From the NCBI GenBank assembly GCA_014728295.1, contig WJLW01000002.1:24471-88470 (forward strand): 64,000 nt of DNA. The letters are read 5' to 3'. Origin of the DNA: Chitinivibrionales bacterium. Lineage in GTDB: Bacteria; Fibrobacterota; Chitinivibrionia; Chitinivibrionales; WJKA01. Position 1 is the first letter of the stretch. Each line of letters starts with the position of its first letter. Position numbers and translations under genes: made by a program. Below, piece by piece: positions 45,225 through 54,749 of this stretch. The notes below the pieces were generated by a model that was not told the DNA's origin, did no database searches, and was given only the letters and a program-made list of their open reading frames with translations.

Positions 45225-46742
45225 TTACTGCAGGTTGACGAGCACAAGTACGAGGCCGCGGCCGGAATCCAGCGAAGTCATTGCTTTACCGACAACGGCG
45301 CCATGCGCTTTCCCAAGATCGCTAACAGCCATTGCGTGACCCGGTATATCCGAGGTGGTCAACAACGTTCCCGGTTCGATAGCACCGCGGGATGCATCGG
45401 CATGGCAGTAGACGCGACCGGTCATGGCAACGGGCACATCGCCATCGGCTTCGGTGCCGGATTGCCCCATGAGCACGCCGGGATTGACGCCGCCTGCGCC
45501 GCTGACGATACCGGCAACTTTGCGATCGTATGACGACTGCGAAACGGTGAGTTTGCCGGGATTTTTCTCATCGATGCTCATCAGCATACCCGGTTCGGGT
45601 TTGACGTTATCGGCTACATTGAACGGTTCGCTGATGTCTGCACCGCCGGTGATTTTGACACCGGTGCACTTGACGCGGCCGACGACTTCGAGCTTTTCGT
45701 CGGGTGTTGTTGTACCTATGCCGACACGGTTGCTCTGGGTGAGCGCCAATATCGATGAATATCCGTTGTCGCGAAATTCAAGAACCTGGCCCGCTGCGGC
45801 GTTGTTAAACATATGCCACCAGGTGCTGTTTCCGCCGTATATTCGCATGCCGGCGTCCTGGGTCGTGCTGTCGGACTGAATGCGAATAAAAGAATTGGGA
45901 TAGCCGCTACCTTGAACGTGTAATGCAGCGTATGGTATCGTCGTGCCGATTCCAACCCTGCTGTCAACCCAGAGATCGTCTTTTACGCGTACGTCGTCAT
46001 TTGCAATTACATCGTATCGGATATTCGCCGAGCCGCCCGGATCGACATAGTAAGCCGGATCGCTGTAATCGTAAAGGATGGATGCAGCAAGAGTTCCGTT
46101 GACATGCAGCCTTCTGGTTGGTGCCGAAATGCCGATGCCGACATTGCCGGAGCTGCGATAAATGTTGCTGCCGCTGGTGTTCCAGTCATTGTCGGCAGGC
46201 AGATTATTCAACAACGACCCGTCACCGCGAAACCTGGTTGCAGTTACAATACCCAAGACATCGAGCTCGCTGATCGGTGTTGACGTTCCGATACCAACAT
46301 GACCATCATTATAAAATATTTTCGTTCCATTCTCGTCCCACTTAATTTTATCGCTCCACAGCGCAAGCACTTCGCTTGAGATCATTTCCCGATCGCCGAC
46401 AATAGCTCCGTCAAAGAGCCATTCGACCCAATACTGCTGACCCTGTTTCAAGTTGGCGGTTTTTGAAAAAACGACCTTGACATTTGCTCCCACCTCGATA
46501 TTGGTGACATTCTTGAAAATGGAGAAATCGTAATTTGCCGACCAGCCGCTGTCGAGCAAACCGAATTTCTGCTCAGCAACGGGGGTTGTATCTGTTTGAG
46601 AGGTGTAAATCTTGACATACACTTGCTGTGGAGCTGCAGCCAGGGTCGACATGTCAATAGCCTTTTCAAGGTTGATGTTGAAGGCGAAACTCCCAACGCT
46701 TAAAGCTAAAAGCACAGCACACGTAAGAATTTTTCTGGACAT
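45225..46742 (-). CDS. Exported protein with VGIGTxxP repeats (tail-fibre/adhesin-like)
   Basis: A 505-residue exported protein (signal about 1-20). Residues about 20-130 form an unrecognised beta domain ([26 protein letters not shown]). From about 150 the motif [32 protein letters not shown] recurs, each starting a block with an LDV, LHV or LEV strand; this pattern is common in phage tail fibres and large surface proteins. The final 130 residues are a beta domain with [11 protein letters not shown] and [14 protein letters not shown]. No intramolecular-chaperone peptidase domain is seen. It is transcribed ahead of the protease. Function unknown, probably surface display. Confidence 0.78.
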   Translation of the reverse strand: MSRKILTCAVLLALSVGSFAFNINLEKAIDMSTLAAAPQQVYVKIYTSQTDTTPVAEQKFGLLDSGWSANYDFSIFKNVTNIEVGANVKVVFSKTANLKQGQQYWVEWLFDGAIVGDREMISSEVLALWSDKIKWDENGTKIFYNDGHVGIGTSTPISELDVLGIVTATRFRGDGSLLNNLPADNDWNTSGSNIYRSSGNVGIGISAPTRRLHVNGTLAASILYDYSDPAYYVDPGGSANIRYDVIANDDVRVKDDLWVDSRVGIGTTIPYAALHVQGSGYPNSFIRIQSDSTTQDAGMRIYGGNSTWWHMFNNAAAGQVLEFRDNGYSSILALTQSNRVGIGTTTPDEKLEVVGRVKCTGVKITGGADISEPFNVADNVKPEPGMLMSIDEKNPGKLTVSQSSYDRKVAGIVSGAGGVNPGVLMGQSGTEADGDVPVAMTGRVYCHADASRGAIEPGTLLTTSDIPGHAMAVSDLGKAHGAVVGKAMTSLDSGRGLVLVLVNLQ

Positions 46743-47058
46743 TTGTACCCTCCAAGTTGGATTTAAATGTTTCGGTTAAAATTATCAAGAGAACCAATCA
46801 GCATCAATTCTACTCCTCGGAATCTGAGAGCAAAAATGTTTCTCCTTTCTCATAAAGAGTTGCACGATTACCACGCCTGTGGCTAAATAAAAGAAATCTT
46901 GTTTGTTAGGATAACATAAGAATTTGATGAAAAAAGTGTTATGGACGGCCAATTTGCCGGTCAAGTTCTGCAACTGCCGCCAATTTTGCTTTGCAGCATG
47001 TTCGAAAGGCGTGAATAGAGTATTTTTTTTCGCTGAATAGCACAACCCGTCAATATAT
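46743..47058. other. Divergent intergenic region before the ABC-F gene
   Basis: A 316-base stretch without an open frame of note. The ribosome site GGAGGG for the VGIGT-repeat gene lies at its left end. I see no convincing promoter pair, riboswitch or repeat. Confidence 0.5.
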
Positions 47059-48852
47059 ATGCCACTCATCAACCTGCAGAACATTTCAATCGCTTTCGGC
47101 GGTCCCGGCATTCTCGACTCAGTTTCACTGCAGATCGAACGCGGGGAACGGGTATGTCTGCTCGGCGTGAATGGAACCGGCAAATCTACCTTGCTGCGAA
47201 TATGTGCGCAGGAGCTGATTCCGGATAATGGTGAAGTCGTATTCGAATCCGGTGTGCGAGTTGCGTTTCTGCCGCAAAAGGTTCCCGCTGATGAGCCGGG
47301 CAGCATACGGGAGGTCGTTGGCAGAGGAGTCGGAAACGATGGCGCGGATCACGCTCTGGGCATAGATCGGGCAATCTCGCAGATGTCACTCGACGGTGCT
47401 GCCGATTTTAATAAGCTCTCCGGCGGACAAAAGCGACGTGTTTTTCTGGCGCGCGCCCTTGCCAATGAACCGGAACTGCTGCTGCTGGATGAACCCACGA
47501 ATCATCTCGATATCGATTCCATAATGTTTCTGGAGAATTTTCTCAGCAGGTTCACGGGAACTGTTCTCTTTGTCACGCATGACCGCAGCTTTATTATGCG
47601 CATGGCGACGCGCATTGTCGAGCTGGACAGAGGCATATTGCGAAACTGGAATTGCGGCTACGAACAATATCTCGAACGTAAGGAGGCCCTGCTCGACGCC
47701 GAAGAGAAGCAAAACGCACATTTCGACAAAAAGCTGGCGCAGGAAGAGGCCTGGATCAGGCGCGGTATCAAAGCTCGCCGCACGCGTAATGAAGGACGAG
47801 TGCGCACCCTGTTGAATATGCGGGAGGAGCGGCGCCGACGCAGAGAGCGTACCGGCGATGTAAAAATGATGCTGCAGGAAGCGGAGAAAACAGGCAAGCT
47901 GGTGGTAGACGCACGCAATGTCACTTTTGCCTATGATACCCAAACGATACTCAGCAACGTAACGTTGACAATCCAGCGCGGTGATCGCATCGGGATCATG
48001 GGAGCAAATGGTTCCGGCAAGACTACACTGATCAACATCCTGCTGGGTGCTATCTTGCCTCACGAAGGGACAGTGCGCATGGGGGTGCGACCGCAAATCG
48101 CCTATTTTGATCAACTGCGCGATCAGCTTGACGAAAACAAAACGGTATGGGAAAACGTCTGCGATGACGGTGATACGGTCATGATCAACGGCAGGCGGCG
48201 CCATATCATCGGCTATCTCGAAGACTTCCTGTTTGCTCCCGAACGCGCTAAATCACCGATAACAAGTTTGTCCGGCGGCGAGCGCAATCGCCTGCTGCTG
48301 GCAAAGCTTTTCACAAAACCGTCAAACGTGCTGGTCTTTGATGAACCGACGAACGATCTGGACATCACCACCCTCGAATTACTGGAAGAGCTTTTGCTGG
48401 AATATAGCGGAACCATCCTGCTGGTAAGCCACGATCGCACGTTTCTCAACAATGTTGTAACCTGCACACTGGCAATCGAGAACGATGGTTCGGTAAAAGA
48501 GTACGTGGGAGGATTCGATCAGTGGCATGCCGTCCGGCAGGAAAAAGCGCGGCAAACAAAGTCCCGGGCGCCGAAAGAAGACTCATCTCACGCACGTCGA
48601 GCAGCGGTTCCCAAGAAGCGCAAACTCTCCTATAAACAAACGCGCAGCCTCGAAGTGCTCCCGGCGGAAATTGAGCAGATGGAGCTGGAATGCGAGCAAA
48701 TCAATGCCGATATGGCGAAGCCGGAGGTCTATCAAAAAGAAGGCGAAATACTTCGATTAAAGCAGCGGCTTGCCGATTTGGCAGAGGCGCTCGCACGAAA
48801 ATACGACACGTGGGAGTCGCTTGAGCAAATCGCCCGTGAGGTAGCTGAATAG
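47059..48852 (+). CDS. uup: ABC-F family ATPase, Uup type
   Basis: A 597-residue soluble protein with two fused ATPase domains and no membrane part. Domain 1 has GVNGTGKST (about 35-43), KLSGGQKRR and LLLLDEPTNHLDID. A charged Arg-rich linker follows at about 205-275. Domain 2 has GANGSGKTT, SLSGGERNR and VLVFDEPTNDLD. A basic linker and a C-terminal coiled-coil (about 525-597) complete the Uup layout, which in Escherichia coli binds DNA and ribosomes and helps resolve translation or transposon-excision intermediates. Confidence 0.93.
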   Translation: MPLINLQNISIAFGGPGILDSVSLQIERGERVCLLGVNGTGKSTLLRICAQELIPDNGEVVFESGVRVAFLPQKVPADEPGSIREVVGRGVGNDGADHALGIDRAISQMSLDGAADFNKLSGGQKRRVFLARALANEPELLLLDEPTNHLDIDSIMFLENFLSRFTGTVLFVTHDRSFIMRMATRIVELDRGILRNWNCGYEQYLERKEALLDAEEKQNAHFDKKLAQEEAWIRRGIKARRTRNEGRVRTLLNMREERRRRRERTGDVKMMLQEAEKTGKLVVDARNVTFAYDTQTILSNVTLTIQRGDRIGIMGANGSGKTTLINILLGAILPHEGTVRMGVRPQIAYFDQLRDQLDENKTVWENVCDDGDTVMINGRRRHIIGYLEDFLFAPERAKSPITSLSGGERNRLLLAKLFTKPSNVLVFDEPTNDLDITTLELLEELLLEYSGTILLVSHDRTFLNNVVTCTLAIENDGSVKEYVGGFDQWHAVRQEKARQTKSRAPKEDSSHARRAAVPKKRKLSYKQTRSLEVLPAEIEQMELECEQINADMAKPEVYQKEGEILRLKQRLADLAEALARKYDTWESLEQIAREVAE

Positions 48853-48890
48853 CCTTCCTGCGTTAACTCAGAAAAAGTGCCGAAAAAAAA

Positions 48891-48908
48891 GCCCGGCAAT
48901 TGCCGGGC
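48891..48908 (-). terminator. Intrinsic terminator of the rhodanese gene
   Basis: GCCCGGCA (48891-48898) and TGCCGGGC (48901-48908) form a perfect eight-pair stem. On the minus strand it is followed by eight T, ending rhodanese transcription; it also lies 39 bases beyond the uup stop. Confidence 0.88.
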
Positions 48909-48933
48909 CCGATTTCATGAGGAGAAGTGAAGC

Positions 48934-49446
48934 TCAGGATTCGCTGGTCTTGGAATCTTTCTTTCCGTTTTCGGCCAGCCAGCCTTTAATACCGCCGCTG
49001 TAATGCTTGATATTAGTGTAGCCTTTTGATGCTGCATAATCTGCAACACTGGTCCAGGCAGCACATTTCGGTCCGCCGCAATAAGTAACGATTAACGTGT
49101 TCTTGTTTTGCGGCAAAGCGTCTTTGAGCGACTTTTTGTCATAGTAGCTTATGGCGCTGGTTACGTGAGCTTTTTCGAATTTTTCGTAGCTGTTGGCGTC
49201 GATGATCAACGCTTTATTGCCTTTGATGATCTTCTGAAGCTCATTGTAGGAAACATCACCATACTTTTTCTTGTAGGCATTGAGCTTGTCTTCTTTCGAT
49301 GCATAATCGCCGACATCGATCTTCTTGAGCGACGCTTCTCGGCCGACATCCTTCTTGTGGTGGCCGCCACATCCTTCTCCGGCTTCAGCAATCTGAAAAC
49401 TGCTGAGTGCCAGTATTGCTACCGCAGCGGTAAGAAAATGTTTCAT
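48934..49446 (-). CDS. Periplasmic rhodanese-like sulfurtransferase
   Basis: A 170-residue exported single-domain rhodanese. The signal peptide covers about 1-22, followed by a Cys/His-rich patch (EGCGGHHKKD) that could bind metal. The rhodanese domain runs from about 65 to 160 with LIIDANSYEKFEKAHVTSAI and the active-site loop CGGPKCA (Cys123 as persulfide carrier), then GGIKGW. The start has AGGAGGTG 4 bases upstream. It is monocistronic with its own terminator. The substrate is unknown; sulfane sulfur or heavy-metal handling in the periplasm is plausible. Confidence 0.92.
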   Translation of the reverse strand: MKHFLTAAVAILALSSFQIAEAGEGCGGHHKKDVGREASLKKIDVGDYASKEDKLNAYKKKYGDVSYNELQKIIKGNKALIIDANSYEKFEKAHVTSAISYYDKKSLKDALPQNKNTLIVTYCGGPKCAAWTSVADYAASKGYTNIKHYSGGIKGWLAENGKKDSKTSES

Positions 49447-49935
49447 AAGACACCTCCTGGTGGGATTGGGGTTTGATAGTAATATACATCATGTGCACAA
49501 GGCATGTGAACAAATACGTTTTATAGAGCTGAGATATTTTCACGATTTGAATTTTTATCATACTATCAATTGTTTACCGCAAATTTGTTGTACCGCTTGC
49601 TGCTTGTATATGTCGAAGCGAAACTATGATGCTTACATCAGGATATGTCGCAGTCTTTCATGCTCATATCGTATCGACTGTGAGCACAGAAACACAGCCC
49701 ATCCGGGTCCTGCGCCCAGTATCCCTCATGATAGCAACGACTTACGCATAATTTTTTTTTTGCTCACACTCGCATTCGCCCAGATGCCTATTCGAAAACA
49801 AAATCCAATCACGCAAAATATGCTTATTACACCACACTATTTGACAACTTCCTTGCAATAATCTGCATTCCTCATATTTTGTGATATATTCTTTATTGAA
49901 TCAGTTTCTCTAACTTTACAAAAAGGCGGTACTTT
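49447..49935. other. Divergent intergenic region after rhodanese start
   Basis: A 489-base AT-rich stretch between divergent genes. No coding frame is convincing. A weak sigma-70-like pair near its right end (49853-49880) is listed separately. Otherwise I see only short A/T runs. Confidence 0.5.
49853..49880 (+). promoter_or_regulatory. Weak sigma-70-like promoter
   Basis: TTGCAA (49853-49858) and TATTTT (49875-49880) are separated by 16 bases, about 55 bases before the ATG at 49936. Matches are moderate, so this is tentative. Confidence 0.35.
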
Positions 49936-50652
49936 ATGGCTAACATGCGTTTGCAGATTGGCGGCACCCTGGTAATTGCTTGTTTCTGTCTGCTGCATGC
50001 CAATACATCCCTCAACATCCTTTATCCGAACGAATATCAGACGTTCTACAAGTATGATACCGTTATGATCAAGTATGAATCCAAAAGCGGTAACCCGCAA
50101 CATTACGAATGCAAAGTCATGGACTATCCGGTGATGGGGCACCAGTACAATAATTATCTGCGAATCGGCATGATAGATCCGATCGAACGCAAATGCCGCA
50201 AAGAAGGTTCGATCCGACCGGATAACCCGTATTACGGCAATTATCCCTGGGTGATTGACGACTGGTGCGATAATGTTGATGATCCCGGAAAAACCTGGAT
50301 GGGACCGACAAACTGGCTCAATGTCGACCTGGATTCAGCTCTTATTCGCATGAAGCAGTATGAAGGAAGCGATGATCCGGCTTTTTCGCCGTCCTATTTC
50401 GCCGTGCGCTGGACGCCGCGTCCGGGTGGCCCGCAGAAGTTTTGCCTGGGATGTCAGTCGACTGATACAAAACAGAAAAAAGCCGCCGCCATGCATTCCG
50501 CCGCTCGAAGCACTTTTTCCACATTGCACATTTCGATTACGTCCAGCCTCACGCCAGGACACAGCAATGGATTGTACATTACCGACAGCAGGGGCGCGAT
50601 TTACTCACCCGGCGGCCGGAAGCTGCGAATCGGCAAAATCATCACAAAGTAA
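49936..50652 (+). CDS. Secreted hypothetical protein
   Basis: A 238-residue protein with a signal peptide (LVIACFCLLHANT, about 12-24). The mature part opens with LNILYPNEYQTFYKYDTVMIKYES, a common beginning of extracellular Ig-like or Ser-Thr-rich membrane-anchored domains, and has several paired cysteines (CKVM, ERKCRKEG, DDWCDN, CLGC). The C-terminus LYITDSRGAIYSPGGRKLRIGKI may be a short form of the sorting-like tail seen on neighbours. No enzyme family is recognised. It precedes the beta-propeller protein by 102 bases on the same strand. Confidence 0.65.
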   Translation: MANMRLQIGGTLVIACFCLLHANTSLNILYPNEYQTFYKYDTVMIKYESKSGNPQHYECKVMDYPVMGHQYNNYLRIGMIDPIERKCRKEGSIRPDNPYYGNYPWVIDDWCDNVDDPGKTWMGPTNWLNVDLDSALIRMKQYEGSDDPAFSPSYFAVRWTPRPGGPQKFCLGCQSTDTKQKKAAAMHSAARSTFSTLHISITSSLTPGHSNGLYITDSRGAIYSPGGRKLRIGKIITK

Positions 50653-50754
50653 AACGCATCGCCATTCGTTTCGAACGGCAATTTTTGTGCACTCGTCAAG
50701 TTTGCGTCGGCGAGTGATACTGGTATACATTCCAGAATTTTCACAGGCAACAAT

Positions 50755-52227
50755 ATGCAGCTTTTTGTACGCGCTACACTGGCATTACTGTCAATCACCG
50801 CGTTGATTTCTGCACAAATCCCGGCCAGGATAAGTGTTGACAAGAATGAAGTCGATAATTTCTGCGGAACGGGCAATGTCAAGCTGGTTTTTACCTGGAA
50901 CGAAGAGCTTTATCTGGTAAACTTTGCAGATGCCACACCGGCAATCACAAAAATGGACAATGTAAGCGATGCGGCCATTCCGGTTATCTCTCCCGATGGG
51001 CAATGGGTAACATTTGCCACCGGGACAAACGCGGACGGCGCGACGTATGGTCCGAGTACTGCCTGGGTAAGCAGATTACATGCCGACGGCCAGCCGATGC
51101 GTGTTTCCGATTCCGGGGCCGGCTTCGTACCGCGCTTTGTCGGATGCATGCTCGATACGCCGCAAGTCATCTACTCCACCCGCGGCTATAAATTAGCGAA
51201 CAGGGAGTATGCCTGGCAGGGGAGCGGGCAGGTCGTCGCCAAGCGTGTTGTTAACAACAACATCGAAGCGAATGCCACCGTTTTCCACGACGGCGGCAGC
51301 TATTTCGGCGGAATATCCTATGACAAACGGTATCTGGGCACGGCTGAAAACCGCCGTTATGTACATCTGCTCGATTTACAAGGTGCATCTGACCAGCCGC
51401 ACCGGGTGCACGAATTTCCGGTTCGTGACGACTCTACCGGCCAGGTAAGCACGACCACTATTCAAACCTGCAATTCCTCCATGTCAAGCAGCCGGACAGT
51501 GACGGATGCGATCATGTATGTCGATTTCGGTCTGCACTACGATCAATGCAACTGCACATCCGCAATGGGAGACTGGACGTTTCACAGCAGGCTTTTCATC
51601 AGTCGCAGCGACAATACGATACTGCGCATCTATGACGTTCCCGAAGCGCCGGTCGATGCGGATTCCGCCGATGCGGTAGGGGAGATTGTCCAACGGCAAT
51701 GGAGTTATCCGGAATGGTCCAATCATCCTTATTTTGCCGTTGCCGCCGTGCTGAACGATCGCCTGTACACCAACACGGGCATCCCTCCGATAATTCACAA
51801 ACAGCGCCGGGAGAGCATTGCCGTCATCAATTTGAAAGATTCCACCTATTTCACCATAATCGAAGCGACGGATACGTCCAAATCATCGGATGCGAATTTT
51901 TCCTTCCCGGGGCTCTGGGTTGAAATGCCGGACGGATTCGTTGAGCAGGCAAGCTGGCTGGGCAAAGTTGATGTGCGCAATTTGGCGCAACAGCCCTTGC
52001 GACAATTCGCAATTTCATTCGACGGCCGTACGGTCACTGCCGAAAGAGCGTTGAAATCGGTTGCGTTTTTCAACGCGTCGGGTAGATGTAGTGCACATTT
52101 CGGTGGAGGGAACCGGAAACGATTTTCTCTGCCGCATTCCGTTTCACTCACAGGGGGAGTGTCATTTATTCGTGCAGTGGCACAGGACAATACGCAGCGC
52201 GTTGTGAGAATACTTTCCTTGCAGTAA
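50755..52227 (+). CDS. Secreted beta-propeller (TolB/PD40-like) protein with sorting-like tail
   Basis: A 490-residue exported protein (signal about 1-20). Repeated blades with WD40/PD40-like signatures are visible, for example KLVFTWNEELYLVNF, VISPDGQWVTFATG and YFGGISYDKRYLGTAENRRYVHLLDL. The last 75 residues have SVAFFNASGRCSAHFGG and SLTGGVSFIRAVAQDNTQRVVRILSL, matching the beta-sandwich C-terminal domain (strand, x-x-x-G-R, strand, G-V/F-Y/S) used for secretion by type IX systems. It probably binds proteins or glycans outside the cell. It is convergent with the next gene at 20 bases. Confidence 0.72.
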   Translation: MQLFVRATLALLSITALISAQIPARISVDKNEVDNFCGTGNVKLVFTWNEELYLVNFADATPAITKMDNVSDAAIPVISPDGQWVTFATGTNADGATYGPSTAWVSRLHADGQPMRVSDSGAGFVPRFVGCMLDTPQVIYSTRGYKLANREYAWQGSGQVVAKRVVNNNIEANATVFHDGGSYFGGISYDKRYLGTAENRRYVHLLDLQGASDQPHRVHEFPVRDDSTGQVSTTTIQTCNSSMSSSRTVTDAIMYVDFGLHYDQCNCTSAMGDWTFHSRLFISRSDNTILRIYDVPEAPVDADSADAVGEIVQRQWSYPEWSNHPYFAVAAVLNDRLYTNTGIPPIIHKQRRESIAVINLKDSTYFTIIEATDTSKSSDANFSFPGLWVEMPDGFVEQASWLGKVDVRNLAQQPLRQFAISFDGRTVTAERALKSVAFFNASGRCSAHFGGGNRKRFSLPHSVSLTGGVSFIRAVAQDNTQRVVRILSLQ

Positions 52228-52247
52228 AAAATTTCAAATAAATACTG

Positions 52248-54581
52248 CTACATCCGAAACAGCTTCCTGCTCGAGATAATATCCCGTTGCGCATTGCGCA
52301 GCACAAACGTATAGAACCCTGTCGGCAGCATTATGGTAGCTTCCTGCACGTGTGCGTCCGGGTTGACCGCAGTTGAGAGCTTCTGCGAATGAATGAGCCT
52401 TCCGTGCAGCGAATAGATTTCGAGTACGCCGGCTGTCTTGCGCAACTGCAGGTGCTGTTTGGTAAGCCGTTTCCAATTGCTGATGCCGACTGATTCGGTA
52501 TATCCCACAAAAAGTGACTGCTCGCCGCGATAACCGTTGGGTGCATCGTATTGTGCGTGTACAATTTCTTTTGTCTCATTGCCGCGCACTTCCCGAACGA
52601 GGTATTTATAATTCCCGCTTGCCTTCCACCAGGCTTTCCAGGTGACAAAGGCAAAGGTTGCGTGCGCGTTTTCGATTACGTACAGGGGGTGATCTTCGAG
52701 CAGGGGCTCAATCTTCGATTCGCTCCAATTCTGACGATACGTGGCGCCCAGTACCTCGGTTTTACCACCGTTGACCGTCTTGAATTTGGTTGCGAAATCC
52801 TCCGTTTTGTGGCCCAGCACCCAGGCGATGCTGTTATCATTTACGATATTGGTAAAGTCAACGCTTGTTGTGTCTTCGCCTCTTTCCGTGTTGACGCCGC
52901 GCACATACGCGTTGACTCCCCTTAAACGAATAGGATCGCCTACGACGCTTTCCAGAAACAAATCCGCCCCGGATGCTGCCGAGGTGCTGATATAGCTAAT
53001 CGAACTGTTGCGGATAATAAGTGTGCGCGCAGCATTGTGCTGATAGAGCGTATCGGTATCGCCGCCGCGGGAGTAGAGCATGTCAATAATGACATAATCT
53101 GAATTTCCGTCTTCCAGGGAAAATGCCGGGCTGGCACCGGTCGAAAACCTGTATTGCGGATGCGAACCCAGTCCCATAATGCGTTGCAAGTTATTTCTCA
53201 GCAAAATTGTGCTGGCTATTTCACCTCCCTGCAGATAAATATTCTTTGCTCCATTGTCAATTGCCGACTGCAGCTCACTGGTGACATCGCCATCGGTTTG
53301 GGCAATGACCGTCCAGTCGCTTGACGTCTGCGGATATTGCAATTCCGGACTCTCTTTGGGCTCGATACCCAGTGTGATGTCTTTGGCGGGAGCAGGTTGC
53401 CAGTTGTAAATCACATCGTGCGACGAATAGTGACTGATACTTGTGCCGCTCTTGTTACCCGCCGGGGTAGAGGAATGTATCGCGGCGGTATAACCGCCAA
53501 CACTCAGGTTGCTTACCAGCAACTGGCCGTCGTTTTCGATGGCCGGGCCGCCTGAACCACCGGTGAGTTCGATGTCCTTGATCACCGCATGCCCCGCATG
53601 ACCGAATTTCGTCGTATCGCCGATCTCAAACTTCATGCCAAGGTCACACGAATCGGTAGTGACTTTGCGCATGCTGGTGCCATAGCCGTGACCGACTTTG
53701 ATATGTTCACGTATGTCATTGATGCTCATGGAATCGAGTGAATCCCGGCTGATTGTCGCACGGGCAGCGTAGATGTCGTTCCAGGTCAATGCATCCGTTG
53801 CAGCAAATCGAAGGTGCCAGGTAATGCCGCAGGCGTAAATGCCGGTGCCGCAATTTTTTACCGTGATATGCTCCAGCGTCGAGCGATTCTGCGAATTGCC
53901 CACGTAAATTCCATACTCGAATCCTTCAATTTCGGCAAAGCGGATGCTTCCGGGACCGAAAGAATGATCATCCAGCGCCAGGCCGATGAACCCTTTGTCG
54001 GAAATATCGGATGCCTTGATGGTAATGTCCTTGATGGTACCGGTATTGTTCGTATGATAATTCAGCGCAATGGCGCCTGCATTGCCTTTACCGATCTCGA
54101 TAGTGAGATGGTAGATGCAATTAAAAAAGTTCTGCTCGGGAGATTCCTGTTCGGCCCGCAGGTGAATGAAAGCCTTTGGACTGGATGCATCGCCAAAACC
54201 CGAGCTATTGGCCGCCAGCTTGATGGTCGTCGTGCTCCTTTTTTCGCCCAGTATCACAACTTTTTTCATCCCGTCGGCAAAGCGCAACTGCTCATCGACC
54301 AGATAGGTTCCTGCCGGAATGTACAGCCTGCGCTCTTTTGCCGCCAGCCAGTCTTTGAATGCCTGCGTGTCATCGGTTTGACCGTCACCGGCAGCGCCGT
54401 AATCGCTCTTGATATTCTTGACGATCGTTTGATCATCAGGCAAAACAAAGTGCGGTTCGAAACCATGCAATGTTTCGAATTTTGTCGCGGCAAACAGCGA
54501 GGTGAATGCACAAGCACAGATTAGCGCGAATTCGGCAAAATTGCGCGTGCGACGAGGTTGAGATGGATTTACGGGTAGCAT
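52248..54581 (-). CDS. Secreted pectate-lyase-superfamily (GH55-like) beta-helix protein
   Basis: A 777-residue exported protein (signal FALICACAFTSLFA, about 18-31). Two Pectate_lyase_3-type modules occur in tandem. The first, from about 54, has VKNIKSDYGAAGDGQTDDTQAFKDWL and LYIPAGTYLVDEQLRF. The second, from about 435, has VTSELQSAIDNGAKNIYLQGGEI. Two beta-helices in one chain are typical of GH55 beta-1,3-glucanases and some tail-spike enzymes. The C-terminus carries the sorting-like domain (VLEIYSLHGRLIHSQ, then LPTGFYTFVLRN). The start has AAGGAGG about 5 bases upstream. Substrate unknown, probably a plant or algal polysaccharide. Confidence 0.8.
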   Translation of the reverse strand: MLPVNPSQPRRTRNFAEFALICACAFTSLFAATKFETLHGFEPHFVLPDDQTIVKNIKSDYGAAGDGQTDDTQAFKDWLAAKERRLYIPAGTYLVDEQLRFADGMKKVVILGEKRSTTTIKLAANSSGFGDASSPKAFIHLRAEQESPEQNFFNCIYHLTIEIGKGNAGAIALNYHTNNTGTIKDITIKASDISDKGFIGLALDDHSFGPGSIRFAEIEGFEYGIYVGNSQNRSTLEHITVKNCGTGIYACGITWHLRFAATDALTWNDIYAARATISRDSLDSMSINDIREHIKVGHGYGTSMRKVTTDSCDLGMKFEIGDTTKFGHAGHAVIKDIELTGGSGGPAIENDGQLLVSNLSVGGYTAAIHSSTPAGNKSGTSISHYSSHDVIYNWQPAPAKDITLGIEPKESPELQYPQTSSDWTVIAQTDGDVTSELQSAIDNGAKNIYLQGGEIASTILLRNNLQRIMGLGSHPQYRFSTGASPAFSLEDGNSDYVIIDMLYSRGGDTDTLYQHNAARTLIIRNSSISYISTSAASGADLFLESVVGDPIRLRGVNAYVRGVNTERGEDTTSVDFTNIVNDNSIAWVLGHKTEDFATKFKTVNGGKTEVLGATYRQNWSESKIEPLLEDHPLYVIENAHATFAFVTWKAWWKASGNYKYLVREVRGNETKEIVHAQYDAPNGYRGEQSLFVGYTESVGISNWKRLTKQHLQLRKTAGVLEIYSLHGRLIHSQKLSTAVNPDAHVQEATIMLPTGFYTFVLRNAQRDIISSRKLFRM

Positions 54582-54688
54582 ACTGCCTCCTTTTGCGGCG
54601 ACTGAGCTAATATGATTAAATGCACAAATCTAAAATAACATCCTCTTGGCTCAATTGGCAATGAAGTAGCACCAGTAGGAGGCGCGCA

Positions 54689-54717
54689 TTGGCGAGCCGG
54701 AATTTTTTTTCTATATT
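54689..54717 (+). promoter_or_regulatory. Sigma-70 type promoter for the beta-helix enzyme gene
   Basis: TTGGCG (54689-54694) and TATATT (54712-54717) are separated by exactly 17 bases. The start should lie near 54724, 26 bases before the ATG at 54750. Confidence 0.55.
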
Positions 54718-54749
54718 TACCGTTAGCTAACGATCAGAAAAGGATGCTC

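Noticed and set aside
46967..46985. GGACGGCCAATTTGCC before uup as a sigma-54 site
   Set aside because: The GG and GC are eleven bases apart instead of ten, which is not tolerated by sigma-54.
54656..54671. TGGCAATGAAGTAGCA as a fourth sigma-54 promoter, before the beta-helix enzyme gene
   Set aside because: Three of twelve constrained positions differ, and a better sigma-70 pair with 17-base spacing lies closer to the gene.
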